The notes below the pieces were generated by a model that had not been told where the DNA came from, did not search any database, and was given only the letters and a program-made list of their open reading frames with translations. The translations under genes and the position numbers were made by a program. Of a DNA stretch of 64,000 bases, positions 17,772 through 26,013 are shown in pieces (within the stretch, counting starts at the first letter, position 1; each line of letters starts with the position of its first letter). Location of the stretch: the NCBI RefSeq assembly GCF_001413925.1, contig NZ_LBMJ01000001.1:806001-870000 (forward strand). The letters are read 5' to 3'. The stretch is from Nonlabens sp. YIK11 (GTDB lineage: Bacteria; Bacteroidota; Bacteroidia; Flavobacteriales; Flavobacteriaceae).

Positions 17772-19030
17772 GAAAATAGGCTTAATTGATTGGTGAAGTT
17801 CTTGCTGTACTTGCTATTGCCTGATAATAGGATTTGGTTCTTTATTTGTATGCCCGTAAGATCGCGCGTCTCAAATTCCCTTGAATTGCACGTGATGAAA
17901 TACTTGCTACGGTTCATAGAGATCCCAATGGCTTTTAAGTGTTCCCAGTTGAGTTTTCTATAACGGCGTGCACTCAATATTTTGCCTACTGATTTTAAAC
18001 CAACTCCAGGAATACGTGCCAGCATTCTCTTTTCTGCCTTGTTGATGTCTACAGGGAATTGATCCAGGTTGCGTAGTGCCCACGAAAGTTTGGGATCAAT
18101 ATCCATGTCCAGATTCTGGTACTGGTCGTTGAGTATTTCCCGCACGTCAAAACCATAAAAGCGCAATAGCCAGTCCGTTTGATAGAGTCGGTTCTCACGC
18201 ATCATAGGGACTTCAGTTCCTAAGGCAGGCAATCTGGAGTCATCTGCCACTGGTACGTAACCAGAATAATAGACGCGCTTCATCTGGAACTTATTGTAAA
18301 AATAGTTGGCGCTGTACATCACATCACGATCGCTTTCACCAGTAGCGCCCACGATCATTTGGGTACTTTGCCCGGCAGGTGCATAAACTGGTGTGCTCTT
18401 GATGATCTTTTTTTCTGACTTATAAATCTGGATAGAGTTTTGAACCGCTTTCATGGGCTGTATAAAATCCTTGTGGTCCTTATCTGGCGCCAGTAATTTC
18501 AAGCCAGCTTTTGTAGGAATCTCAATATTTACTGATAGCCTATCTGCATATAGTCCAGCTTCCTGCATCAGTTCATCGCTCGCGCCAGGTATGGATTTGA
18601 GGTGAATGTACCCGTTGAAGTTTTCTTCCAGGCGCAGTTTTTTTGCCACTCGTATCAACCGTTCCATGGTGGCGTCTGGACTTTTGAAGATTCCAGAGCT
18701 CAAGAAAAGGCCTTCAATGTAATTGCGTCTGTAAAAATTGATGGTAAGATCTACCACTTCTTGAACGGTAAACGCAGCACGTTTGATATCGTTTGATTTG
18801 CGGGTCACGCAGTAGGCGCAGTCAAAGATGCAAACGTTAGTCAATAGAATTTTGAGCAGTGATACACAACGACCATCTTCAGTATAGCTATGGCAAATTC
18901 CCATACCGCTGGAATCGCCCAGTCCTTTGTTTTTGTTTTGTCGTTTGCTACCGCTACTGCTGCAACTCACGTCATACTTTGCAGCATCTGCCAGTATCTC
19001 CAGTTTTTCCTTTATTCTCTCGTAATTCAT
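17768..19030 (-). CDS. Putative DNA modification/repair radical SAM protein (TIGR03916-like)
   Basis: 420 residues. A 4Fe-4S cluster site is visible as C67-x3-C71-x2-C74 (NVCIFDCAYC), preceded by a conserved CHSYTEDGRC segment that may hold a further cysteine pair. The C-terminus has a helix-hairpin-helix (RIPGVGLKSVGKIL, about residues 345-358), a DNA-binding motif rare in radical SAM enzymes. This layout is that of the UDG-linked radical SAM family. Its reaction is unknown. It is coupled to the DUF4130 gene and lies next to two translesion polymerases and an SRAP protein, which supports a repair role. Confidence 0.87.
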   Translation of the reverse strand: MNYERIKEKLEILADAAKYDVSCSSSGSKRQNKNKGLGDSSGMGICHSYTEDGRCVSLLKILLTNVCIFDCAYCVTRKSNDIKRAAFTVQEVVDLTINFYRRNYIEGLFLSSGIFKSPDATMERLIRVAKKLRLEENFNGYIHLKSIPGASDELMQEAGLYADRLSVNIEIPTKAGLKLLAPDKDHKDFIQPMKAVQNSIQIYKSEKKIIKSTPVYAPAGQSTQMIVGATGESDRDVMYSANYFYNKFQMKRVYYSGYVPVADDSRLPALGTEVPMMRENRLYQTDWLLRFYGFDVREILNDQYQNLDMDIDPKLSWALRNLDQFPVDINKAEKRMLARIPGVGLKSVGKILSARRYRKLNWEHLKAIGISMNRSKYFITCNSREFETRDLTGIQIKNQILLSGNSKYSKNFTNQLSLFS

Positions 19031-19152
19031 AATCGTTGCCCACGTATGTGAGTGTTTTTGCTTAGTTCAAATCTTCTTTATGTCACGCCGCTACATAGCG
19101 GTACTGGTTAGAGGTGATCTCAATGCTCCTTAAAAGAACATCAGTGACTCTA

Positions 19153-22100
19153 TTATTCTCTAATCTTACCTGGTTTGCGACCAGCACCAGACTGATGAAT
19201 GTTTGCATTCTCATGCGGCAGTTCCAGGCGACGGTACCCATTGCCGTTTCCCATGCGACGATCGCGCAGGCTTGCCTGTTTGTCCAGCCGCTGCATGGTT
19301 TGCGGATTATCCTCTGCATACCGTGGATCTTGTATGTAATCCATTTTTCTCATGTCCTCAACCTCTATGGAACAGAAGTCAAACTCTTCAACTACTTTGC
19401 CATATACTGCATAAATACCGCTGCCGCGAAAGCTGATTTTTGCCGCCACTGGTGGAAACATTACGGTATCGAAAAAATGACCATCTCGATCCAGAAAGGT
19501 CCCAAACTGCATGCGCTTGCCTTTGGCCGTATGTGTCGTTTTGATGTTTACCACATAGCCGTAGATCAAGATCTTATTGTTGAGATATCTCGATAAGTCC
19601 CTGCAAGTATGATTGTTGCGCTGCTCATCTACCAGTAAGTCAAAATGGGAACACAAGGGAAACCCTAGAAGTTCGATCTGCTCAAAGGCCAGTTCCTGTT
19701 GTGTCGTCGTCAATTTAGGAATATGTGCTTGTCTAAACTTGGGCACGAACAACTGTTTTTGCAATGCCTTTTTAGGCGTTTTATCCATCTTGAAATGTGC
19801 TTGCCACAAGAGTTCATATCGATCTATTCCCGTAAACCTAAAGGCATCAATGCGTATTAATAAACTCATCTGGTCTATGCTTATCGCGACTCTATTGATA
19901 AAATCATCCAGCGATGTAAACTCTCCATCGCGCCATCTGGATGCTACAATGGACAGCATTGCTTTTTTCTCCAGTTCATTGATGTAGCTGTAACCCAAGT
20001 ATATCGAGGTGTCTTTGATCACATTTGCCACATCACTGTTATTGATGCAAGGTGCTTCAATAGTGGCGCCGCACATTCTCGCCTCGTGTACGTAGAGTTC
20101 TGGTTTATAGAAACCACCGCCATTGTTAAGTGTTGCGGTCATGTACTCCAGCGGGAAATATCGTTTTAAGTATAAACTCTGGTAGCTTTCCACGGCGTAT
20201 GAGGCAGAGTGACCTTTCGCGAAAGCGTACCCAGCAAAACTCTTGATCTGGTTCCATATCTCTTGGGATTCTGCTGGATCGTGACCTTCTTTGCGACAGT
20301 TTTTATAAAACTTTTCTTCCACCTTTTGGAACTCTTCTCGCGAACGATATTTACCGCTCATACCGCGTCGCAGCACGTCTGCCTCGCCCAGGTCGAGCTT
20401 TGCATAATGGTGAGCCACCTTGATCACGTCTTCTTGATAGACCATGATGCCATAGGTTTCTGGCATGATGCTTTGCATGATGGGATGTGCCTCGGCACGT
20501 TTTTCTGGATAACGTGTGCGCAGGATAAACTCGCGCATCATACCACTTTGCGCCACGCCAGGCCTGATGACAGAGCTGGCTGCGACTAGTCCTATATAAT
20601 CATTGGTGGCCAGTTTACTCAAAAGCATGCGCATCGCTGGTGACTCGATGTAAAAACAACCTATGCATTTTGCGCGTGAGATCATGGCGTTGATGCTCTC
20701 GTCCTTCATAAACTTTTTTACGTCACGACGCACATCTGCCAGTACAGCATCTGGCTGATTGTTCTTAATGATCTGGATGGCGTCCCTTATTTTTCCCAGA
20801 CCGCGCTGTGCCAGGATATCAAACTTGTGGATGCCGGCATCCTCTGCAATGTGCATGTCAAACTGTACGGTAGGATAACCTTTGGGCGGCAGGTTGGTGG
20901 CGCTATAATAGTGAATGGGACGCTCTGTAATGAGAATACCGCCAGCGTGAATGCTGGTATAGTTGGGCATGTCCATCAAATATTTGGAATACTTGATCAC
21001 CAGCTGGTGCATGTGGTCCAGTAGTGTAAAATTCCAGTTTCCAGAGGTGAGCATGTCAATATCTGCCCGCGGCAATCCAAATACTTTACCCAATTCTCGC
21101 AGCACCGCACGATACTGAAAAGTGACATAGGTTCCCTGCAACGCGACATTAGCTCGCTTCCCGAATTCCTCAAAGATGAATCGGGTCATGTCCTCACGGT
21201 CGTCCCAGGAAAAATCAAGGTCAAAATCTGGTGGGCTGGTACGGTAATCATTGATGAACCGCTCAAAATATAGATCCAGCTCAATGGGATCGACCTCGGT
21301 GATTTGTAATAGGTAGGCAAGGATACTGTTAGCGCCACTACCACGACCTACATAGAAATAACCTTGCTCACGAGCATATTGACAAATGCGCCAATTGATC
21401 AGGAAATAGGCAACAAATCCCTTTTTTACCACAGTGGTGATTTCCTTTTCTATGCGTGCGTCAATATCTGGTGTCGATGCGCCGTACCGCAATGGGATTC
21501 CTTCCTGAGCCAGTTGCTGGAGCAGTTTGAAATCTGCTTTAGAGTTTTCTTCTGGTGTACCGTTGCGGTGGTAGGTCTTCTGGTTAGCATTGAGTTGCGA
21601 CTTGTCGTAATCAAAACTTATGCTGCACTGGTCCAGCAGTTTTTTGGTGTTTTCAATGATGAATGGATACTCGCTAAACAGGGCTTCCAGTTCATCAACA
21701 GGAATCATTTTATCAGCTTCAGTGCCTTGTTGTTGTGTGGGCAACTGGCTCAAGAGAATATTCAGGTCGATGCAGCGCAGCAATCGGTGTGCGTTAAAAT
21801 CCTTCTTGTTTCTAAACGTTACGGGCTGCAGGATCACCAATTTATCCTTGTACTTGAGATAATCGGTAAAGGGCAGTTTACGTAGGCTTGTTATGGAGAC
21901 TCCTATGAATTCGCTTTCGCGAAAGCGAGTTTTCCTCAACGCTACCACTTTCTCCAGTGGGTAAATGACAAAACAATTTTCAAATGCTGGCGCGATCTCT
22001 GGCAGGGCTGTCTTGCCGTGAAGGTGCGGTGACAAAAAATCATTGAGTTCTTGAAAGCCAGCGTTGTTTTTTGCAAGTCCTACATACAACTGCTGGTGAT

Positions 22101-22299
22101 CATTACGAAAGTCGATACCTATTACCGGTTTTTGCGGCTTGTTCTCCAGCAGGCGCACAAAGTTGAGACAGGCGCTGGTGTTGTTGATGTCTGTCAGTAC
22201 AATGGTTTCCAGCCCACTTTTTATCGCAAGGTCGATGAGCGCCTCTTCATCAAAGGTGCCGTATCGCATGGAATAATAGGTGTGGTTATTCAGGTACAT
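19153..22299 (-). CDS. dnaE2: Error-prone DNA polymerase, DnaE2-type
   Basis: C-family polymerase for copying damaged DNA. 1048 residues from the ATG at 22299 (MYLNNHTYYSMRYGT); an upstream ATG at 22311 is less likely. It is much shorter than the replicative DnaE of this phylum. Polymerase landmarks: YVGRGSGANSILAYLL, catalytic aspartates near 360 and 362 in PDFDLDF, VYQEDVIKVAHHYA, and FAGYAFAKGHSASYA. The N-terminal PHP domain looks inactive: the first metal motif is NNHTYYS rather than HxHxxxS and TDH is TDI, so no proofreading is expected. An OB-fold follows near the C-terminus (ILIYGYVVNIKTTHTAKGKRM). Two palindrome copies lie inside. Confidence 0.9.
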   Translation of the reverse strand: MYLNNHTYYSMRYGTFDEEALIDLAIKSGLETIVLTDINNTSACLNFVRLLENKPQKPVIGIDFRNDHQQLYVGLAKNNAGFQELNDFLSPHLHGKTALPEIAPAFENCFVIYPLEKVVALRKTRFRESEFIGVSITSLRKLPFTDYLKYKDKLVILQPVTFRNKKDFNAHRLLRCIDLNILLSQLPTQQQGTEADKMIPVDELEALFSEYPFIIENTKKLLDQCSISFDYDKSQLNANQKTYHRNGTPEENSKADFKLLQQLAQEGIPLRYGASTPDIDARIEKEITTVVKKGFVAYFLINWRICQYAREQGYFYVGRGSGANSILAYLLQITEVDPIELDLYFERFINDYRTSPPDFDLDFSWDDREDMTRFIFEEFGKRANVALQGTYVTFQYRAVLRELGKVFGLPRADIDMLTSGNWNFTLLDHMHQLVIKYSKYLMDMPNYTSIHAGGILITERPIHYYSATNLPPKGYPTVQFDMHIAEDAGIHKFDILAQRGLGKIRDAIQIIKNNQPDAVLADVRRDVKKFMKDESINAMISRAKCIGCFYIESPAMRMLLSKLATNDYIGLVAASSVIRPGVAQSGMMREFILRTRYPEKRAEAHPIMQSIMPETYGIMVYQEDVIKVAHHYAKLDLGEADVLRRGMSGKYRSREEFQKVEEKFYKNCRKEGHDPAESQEIWNQIKSFAGYAFAKGHSASYAVESYQSLYLKRYFPLEYMTATLNNGGGFYKPELYVHEARMCGATIEAPCINNSDVANVIKDTSIYLGYSYINELEKKAMLSIVASRWRDGEFTSLDDFINRVAISIDQMSLLIRIDAFRFTGIDRYELLWQAHFKMDKTPKKALQKQLFVPKFRQAHIPKLTTTQQELAFEQIELLGFPLCSHFDLLVDEQRNNHTCRDLSRYLNNKILIYGYVVNIKTTHTAKGKRMQFGTFLDRDGHFFDTVMFPPVAAKISFRGSGIYAVYGKVVEEFDFCSIEVEDMRKMDYIQDPRYAEDNPQTMQRLDKQASLRDRRMGNGNGYRRLELPHENANIHQSGAGRKPGKIRE
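20214..20226. repeat. Interspersed palindrome in dnaE2 (copy 1)
   Basis: CTTTCGCGAAAGC, one flank mismatch to the core. Read as Y-A-F-A-K-G within the conserved FAGYAFxKxHS motif, where AFAK fits the family pattern naturally. Confidence 0.7.
21911..21928. repeat. Interspersed palindrome in dnaE2 (copy 2)
   Basis: Perfect 18-bp TCGCTTTCGCGAAAGCGA. Read as R-F-R-E-S-E in the degenerate PHP region. Confidence 0.9.
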
Positions 22300-22373
22300 T
22301 TTTAAAAACAAGCTTATCTACAATGGACAAATGGCTTAAACATTTTACTTCTAGGTAGCTCTTGACTACGCTC

Positions 22374-22393
22374 GAGTAAGTTTTTGCTTACTC
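22374..22393. other. Inverted repeat between dinB and dnaE2
   Basis: GAGTAAG-N6-CTTACTC in the 102-bp gap. It lacks a T-run on the minus strand, so it is not a clear terminator. It may be a regulatory or mRNA-structure element. Confidence 0.4.
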
Positions 22394-22401
22394 TTTACTC
22401 T

Positions 22402-23619
22402 CTACTGTTTTCTATGCGCTAGAACTACTGGCGGCAAACCGTTGAACGGGTTGACCATTCTACCTATGGTTCTAGCCTCCATTCCAGCGGCTTTCACCAC
22501 CATACGATCTCCATATTTTTCCCTGATTTTATCTAGGGCACTATATAGATTCAACGCACTTTCGTCATCTTCAAACAAGTTGATTTGATAATGACCGCTT
22601 ACAAGATGCGAGAAGCGTATTCCAATAAGACGCACCAAAACCCTGCGGTTGTACAGCTTGTCAAAAAGGTCCAATATTTTAGGAATCAATATGTGGTCTG
22701 CACTGCAAAAGGGAATGCGCATTTGTTTGGAATAGGTATTAAAATCAGAATATTTGATTTTCACATTGATGCATGCCGTGAGTTTATCGCCACGGCGCAA
22801 TTGATAGGCCAGATTTTCTGTCATCGCAATCAATATGGACTTGAGCTTTTTGACGTCTATGGTGTCATTGTCAAACGTACGTTCTGTACTGATGGACTTG
22901 CGCTCATTGAATGCAATCACGGGTCTATTATCGACACCTTGCGCTCGGCGCCAGATAAGGCTGCCGTTTTTGCCCAGTACGTTGATGAGCATCTCTTCTG
23001 ACATTTCCTGGATCGTGTGAATTCTTCTCACGCCCAGATGCCTCAAGGTTTGATAGGTTTTATCGCCTACTTGCGGTATTTTCTTAATGGATAATGGTGC
23101 CATGAATTGTTTTTCATGCCCATGCTCTATCATAAGCTGGTTATTGGGTTTTGCCTCACCAGTCGCAATTTTTGAAACCACCTTATTGATAGACAGTCCA
23201 AAGGATATAGGCAAACCAGTCTCTTTAATGATTTTGCTGCGCACCTCACTGGCTAGTTTATAGCAGCCGTGGAATTTATCTATTCCTGTGAGGTCTGCAT
23301 AGAACTCATCAATGCTGGATTTTTCAAAGAGCGGTGTCTGTTCTTTGATGATTTCAGTCACCTCGTCAGAGTGTTTGGAATAGGTGCCTGCATTACCGCG
23401 TATGACAATGGCTTCTGGACACAACTGTCGTGCCAGCTTCATGGACATACCACTATGGACGCCATAACCACGCGTCTCATAACTACAGGCAGCCACCACA
23501 CCACGATCACTGGTACCACCTACTAGAAGCGGTTTGTTTTTAAGCCGTGCATCCATCTTACGCTCTACCGAAACATAAAATGTATCCAGATCAATATGCA
23601 TGATATTCTTGTCAGCCAT
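22402..23619 (-). CDS. dinB: Y-family translesion DNA polymerase (DinB/Pol IV-like)
   Basis: Copies past lesions with low fidelity. 405 residues. Palm residues: Asp10 in MHIDLDTFYVSVE and Asp104-Glu105 in SSIDEFYADLTG; Y15 is at the steric-gate site. The fingers have ACSYETRGYGVHSGM. The HhH segment (IPQVGDKTYQTLRHLGV) and the little-finger domain follow, and the C-terminus is GMEARTIGRMVNPFNGLPP. I see no clear clamp-binding peptide at the end. It lies just upstream of dnaE2 on the same strand, forming a polymerase pair similar in idea to imuB-dnaE2, although a RecA-like imuA is missing here. Confidence 0.9.
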   Translation of the reverse strand: MADKNIMHIDLDTFYVSVERKMDARLKNKPLLVGGTSDRGVVAACSYETRGYGVHSGMSMKLARQLCPEAIVIRGNAGTYSKHSDEVTEIIKEQTPLFEKSSIDEFYADLTGIDKFHGCYKLASEVRSKIIKETGLPISFGLSINKVVSKIATGEAKPNNQLMIEHGHEKQFMAPLSIKKIPQVGDKTYQTLRHLGVRRIHTIQEMSEEMLINVLGKNGSLIWRRAQGVDNRPVIAFNERKSISTERTFDNDTIDVKKLKSILIAMTENLAYQLRRGDKLTACINVKIKYSDFNTYSKQMRIPFCSADHILIPKILDLFDKLYNRRVLVRLIGIRFSHLVSGHYQINLFEDDESALNLYSALDKIREKYGDRMVVKAAGMEARTIGRMVNPFNGLPPVVLAHRKQ

Positions 23620-23656
23620 GATAGTTACTCGGTATTGGTATTTTTAAAATAAGTGG

Positions 23657-23688
23657 TCAAAAAACCTCACAGTTTTTACTGTGAGGTT
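23657..23688 (-). terminator. Terminator of the SRAP operon
   Basis: Perfect 11-bp stem AACCTCACAGT/ACTGTGAGGTT with a four-base loop; on the minus strand followed by TTTTTTGACC. It closes the SRAP/91-residue unit, so dinB needs its own promoter in the 40 bp left. Confidence 0.85.
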
Positions 23689-23717
23689 GCCGGTATTTCA
23701 AATAATGAGAGGTGGTT

Positions 23718-23993
23718 CTAGTCCTCTATGTTTTTGATGATGATATCGTTGACGCTGGGCTCCAGCATACTGATCAATCCATCCAGCTCTTTATTGCTGG
23801 AGAACTCGATACCGTTCGTCTGTAATATTTCATACAAGGTCTCGTATACTTTTTTGACCAGGTTATCCGCATCTGCCACTTTATCCTTCCAGGTTTTAAG
23901 TGGAATAGTGGAGTTTGCTTTGCGCCTGGAAGCCATCAAGTTCTGGACTCTTAGGGCTAGATCTGCTTTTATGTGCTCAATGTCCATCACCAT
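23718..23993 (-). CDS. Uncharacterised 91-residue protein in the repair operon
   Basis: Begins MVMDIEHIKADLALRVQNLM and is predicted mainly helical, with a basic stretch (ASRRKANSTIPLKTWKDKVAD) and an acidic C-terminus. No signal peptide, so cytoplasmic. I do not recognise the family. It starts 3 bp after the SRAP stop codon and ends before a strong terminator, so it is co-expressed with the SRAP protein under the LexA-like repressor. A DNA-binding or accessory repair role is only a guess from position. Confidence 0.6.
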   Translation of the reverse strand: MVMDIEHIKADLALRVQNLMASRRKANSTIPLKTWKDKVADADNLVKKVYETLYEILQTNGIEFSSNKELDGLISMLEPSVNDIIIKNIED

Positions 23994-23996
23994 TAT

Positions 23997-24824
23997 TTAA
24001 AACAATACAAATTGATCTCCAGCCACGAGTCGCTCCTCACGTATGGTAAACGGTTTTTCTTCAACATACTTCAAACGCTCGTATAAACTGCGGTCATAAT
24101 CCTTAAAGAGTTTCTCGCCTATAGGCTTTAACAATTCCAATCCATTTTGTTCTGGATTCTTGATTTTTTGCGAGATAGGGTAGGCATTGAATCCCTTATC
24201 ATCAAATGGCTTCATGATACTGGACAATCTTGCCGTGGAAAGATCCTTATCCAGCCATTCTTCTTCTTGTTTTCTAGTCAATACCACTGGTGCACGATGG
24301 TGGCCTATACGTTGTGTAAGCCTGTTAGCAGCCGTGGTCACTATGGCAACGGTATGATGCTGCTCACCAGTTAAGGGATGTTGCCATACATCATAGATGC
24401 CAGCTAGTGCAAATGGCCCACGATCCTTATTAGGGTAAACCAGATGTGGTTTGTTGAGTTTTTCCAGTTTAGGACCTTCAATGAATGCATCTACAAGTAC
24501 AAGGCATCGTTGTGACTTGATGGCGTGTCTAAACATAGGCTTCTGGAAGATACCTGCCGGTCCATCATAGTTGGGATCGTTGTTGGGGTTGTAGCTTCCT
24601 TCTGCCCTGGCATTGATCATGTAGGTTTGCTTGTGTGCCCAGTGTGGCGTAAAACCTAAGGTGAACATCTGTATGTGGTTGGGTCTTGCACTGGTGATTA
24701 CCGGTATTTTATTGCCGGCACTTATGTTCACATTTTCTGATAGTTGTTCCGCTTTCGCGAAAGCGGCATTAAAACGCTGCTCCAACAACGCTGCTGGTGT
24801 TATAACTGATGCTCTTCCACACAT
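23997..24824 (-). CDS. SRAP (HMCES/YedK) abasic-site crosslinking protein
   Basis: SRAP proteins covalently cap abasic sites in single-stranded DNA through Cys2. Here Met is followed directly by Cys (MCGRASVI), so Cys2 is exposed after Met removal. Other conserved features are NARAEGS (Asn and Glu of the active site), RCLVLVDAFIEG (family: RCL-P-DGFYEW, here altered), and the catalytic His in HHRAPVVL. 275 residues, slightly longer than YedK (about 222), with a C-terminal extension. The palindrome copy gives NAAFAKAEQL near residue 22. It is divergent from a LexA-like repressor with shared operator boxes, implying damage induction. Confidence 0.9.
   Translation of the reverse strand: MCGRASVITPAALLEQRFNAAFAKAEQLSENVNISAGNKIPVITSARPNHIQMFTLGFTPHWAHKQTYMINARAEGSYNPNNDPNYDGPAGIFQKPMFRHAIKSQRCLVLVDAFIEGPKLEKLNKPHLVYPNKDRGPFALAGIYDVWQHPLTGEQHHTVAIVTTAANRLTQRIGHHRAPVVLTRKQEEEWLDKDLSTARLSSIMKPFDDKGFNAYPISQKIKNPEQNGLELLKPIGEKLFKDYDRSLYERLKYVEEKPFTIREERLVAGDQFVLF
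24749..24766. repeat. Interspersed palindrome in SRAP gene
   Basis: 18-bp perfect palindrome CCGCTTTCGCGAAAGCGG. Read as A-A-F-A-K-A. Confidence 0.9.
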
Positions 24825-24837
24825 AACTTTAGGTTTT

Positions 24838-24933
24838 GGAAATATTCCTAGGAATAGTTCTGTTTACACTTCAAAAGTATGGAATAATTCCTAATATATG
24901 GAAATATTCCAGTGTTAAAATTGGAATAATTCC
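24838..24933. promoter_or_regulatory. Five-box operator between SRAP gene and LexA-like gene
   Basis: Five copies of GGAAN3TTCC: 24838-24848, 24851-24861 (last base changed), 24881-24891, 24900-24910 and 24923-24933. They cover the whole divergent promoter region. Box 5 lies between the -33 and -7 elements of the regulator gene, a repression layout. I found no such box by eye upstream of dinB, dnaE2 or the radical SAM gene. Confidence 0.85.
24872..24879 (-). promoter_or_regulatory. -7 element for the SRAP operon
   Basis: CAAAAGTA on the plus strand, TACTTTTG on the minus strand, matching TAnnTTTG. It lies 48 bp before the SRAP start, with box 3 just upstream. No clear -33 element. Confidence 0.55.
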
Positions 24934-24950
24934 CAAAAGGAGTATATTTG
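24921..24950 (+). promoter_or_regulatory. Promoter of the LexA-like gene
   Basis: TTG at 24921-24923 and TATATTTG at 24943-24950, 19 bp apart. The ATG follows only 4 bp later, so the transcript would be nearly leaderless. Confidence 0.65.
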
Positions 24951-24954
24951 AATT

Positions 24955-25722
24955 ATGGGACAAGATATTTCTATAGAGGCACAGCGCTTCAAAATGGTAC
25001 GTGAAGGCCTAGGTAAAACGCAGGCCGAGTTTGCACAAATGCTAGATGCGGGATCATCCACGGCAGACATTGAACGTGGTAAAAAGAAGATCACGGGTAA
25101 GATCGTGACCGAGCTGTTACGCCAGTTCAACATCAACCCTTTATGGTTGTATGGAAATAGTTATAACAAGCATCTGGAAACCAGCCAAAGCACGGCTCCC
25201 AAAATCATCACCATGGATGTAAGTGAGCGAGAGAATATGATTATGGTGCCTATCAAGGCTAGTGCTGGTTATGCCAATAATCTACAGGATACGGACTGGT
25301 TCAATGAGTTGCCGGCTTTTAATATACCGTTACCACAATATAGAGAAGGAAGTTACCGCGCATTCCAGGTAAAGGGCGATAGCATGTTGCCCGTTTTACA
25401 GCCTAATGAATGGGTGATGGGTCGTGCGGTAGAAAGCTTACGCCAGGCAAACGACGGTAAGATCCATGTCGTTGTTACCAGTGACACTGTCGTTGTAAAG
25501 AAGTTGCGTAAAGATTCACAAGAGCGCGTGATGCTTATTTCCCTGAACAATGAATATCCTATTATCGAGCAGGACGTGGCAGAGATATCTGAACTTTGGG
25601 AAGTCAATTCAAAATTGAGTTTTGACCTGGATGTTCATGAAGGCCAAGAGGCGATGATATCGCTCAAACAAGGACTCGATAGTTTAAGAGACGAGATTGC
25701 AAGCATAAAAAAAGGAACCTGA
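24955..25722 (+). CDS. LexA-like XRE/S24 self-cleaving repressor
   Basis: 255 residues. An XRE-type helix-turn-helix lies at about 9-65 (GKTQAEFAQMLDAGSSTADIERGKKK). The C-terminal part is a LexA/UmuD-type S24 peptidase: the probable cleavage bond is Ala104-Gly105 (KASAGYAN), the nucleophile Ser143 (VKGDSMLPVL), and the general-base Lys182 or Lys183 (VVVKKL). So it is expected to repress until RecA-driven self-cleavage. It is not a classical LexA, which has a winged helix. The five GGAAN3TTCC boxes just upstream are the likely target. The stop codon lies within the terminator stem. Confidence 0.9.
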   Translation: MGQDISIEAQRFKMVREGLGKTQAEFAQMLDAGSSTADIERGKKKITGKIVTELLRQFNINPLWLYGNSYNKHLETSQSTAPKIITMDVSERENMIMVPIKASAGYANNLQDTDWFNELPAFNIPLPQYREGSYRAFQVKGDSMLPVLQPNEWVMGRAVESLRQANDGKIHVVVTSDTVVVKKLRKDSQERVMLISLNNEYPIIEQDVAEISELWEVNSKLSFDLDVHEGQEAMISLKQGLDSLRDEIASIKKGT

Positions 25723-25737
25723 TTAGGTTCCTTTTTT
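25706..25737. terminator. Bidirectional terminator
   Basis: AAAAAAGGAACCT/AGGTTCCTTTTTT with GATT loop. It ends the repressor gene on the plus strand (its TGA overlaps the loop edge) and the small lipoprotein gene on the minus strand. Confidence 0.88.
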
Positions 25738-25754
25738 ATGATGTATGATTTAAT

Positions 25755-25919
25755 TTAATCTGGATCACTAGGTGTAGGGTTTGTGTCGTAGCCATCATCG
25801 CTGCTATCATCTGCATCTGGTGCTAATGTTTCTACCTCGATTTCTTTTTCTTCACGACAGCTGTTCAATGCCGGTGCAAGTATCGCGCATAATGCGCAAG
25901 CAATAAATAGTCTTTTCAT
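25755..25919 (-). CDS. Small acidic lipoprotein (paralogue B, 54 residues)
   Basis: Short gene read directly from the sequence. MKRLFIACALCAILAPALNSC is the lipoprotein signal, with Cys21 in the lipobox (LNSCREE). The rest is rich in Asp, Glu, Ser and Pro (DADDSSDDGYDTNPTPSDPD), less helical than its relatives. It keeps the C-R-E after the lipid cysteine that marks the group. It faces the LexA-like gene across a shared terminator. Function unknown. Confidence 0.7.
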   Translation of the reverse strand: MKRLFIACALCAILAPALNSCREEKEIEVETLAPDADDSSDDGYDTNPTPSDPD

Positions 25920-26013
25920 GGTTTTTAATTTTGTGCGTCGTACTCGTCGCGGTTTTTTATTTCTAGTAATTGGAAAGCTTTGTTTATTTTAAATATAACT
26001 CAGCTTGATAATC

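Noticed and set aside
19423..19436. Further palindrome-like stretch in dnaE2 (CTGCCGCGAAAGCTG), also one at 54703 in the MFP gene
   Set aside because: Only one half matches the core; could be chance.
21364..21885. Long antisense frame (173 residues) in dnaE2
   Set aside because: It is a shadow of a clearly conserved polymerase gene and shows no protein signature.
19153..22299. This DnaE as the main replicative polymerase
   Set aside because: About 1,050 residues and degraded PHP motifs, far shorter than the replicative enzyme of this phylum; neighbours are translesion and repair genes.
24955..25722. Prophage repressor as explanation for the S24 protein
   Set aside because: No integrase, phage structural gene or att-like repeat in the window; neighbours are repair genes.
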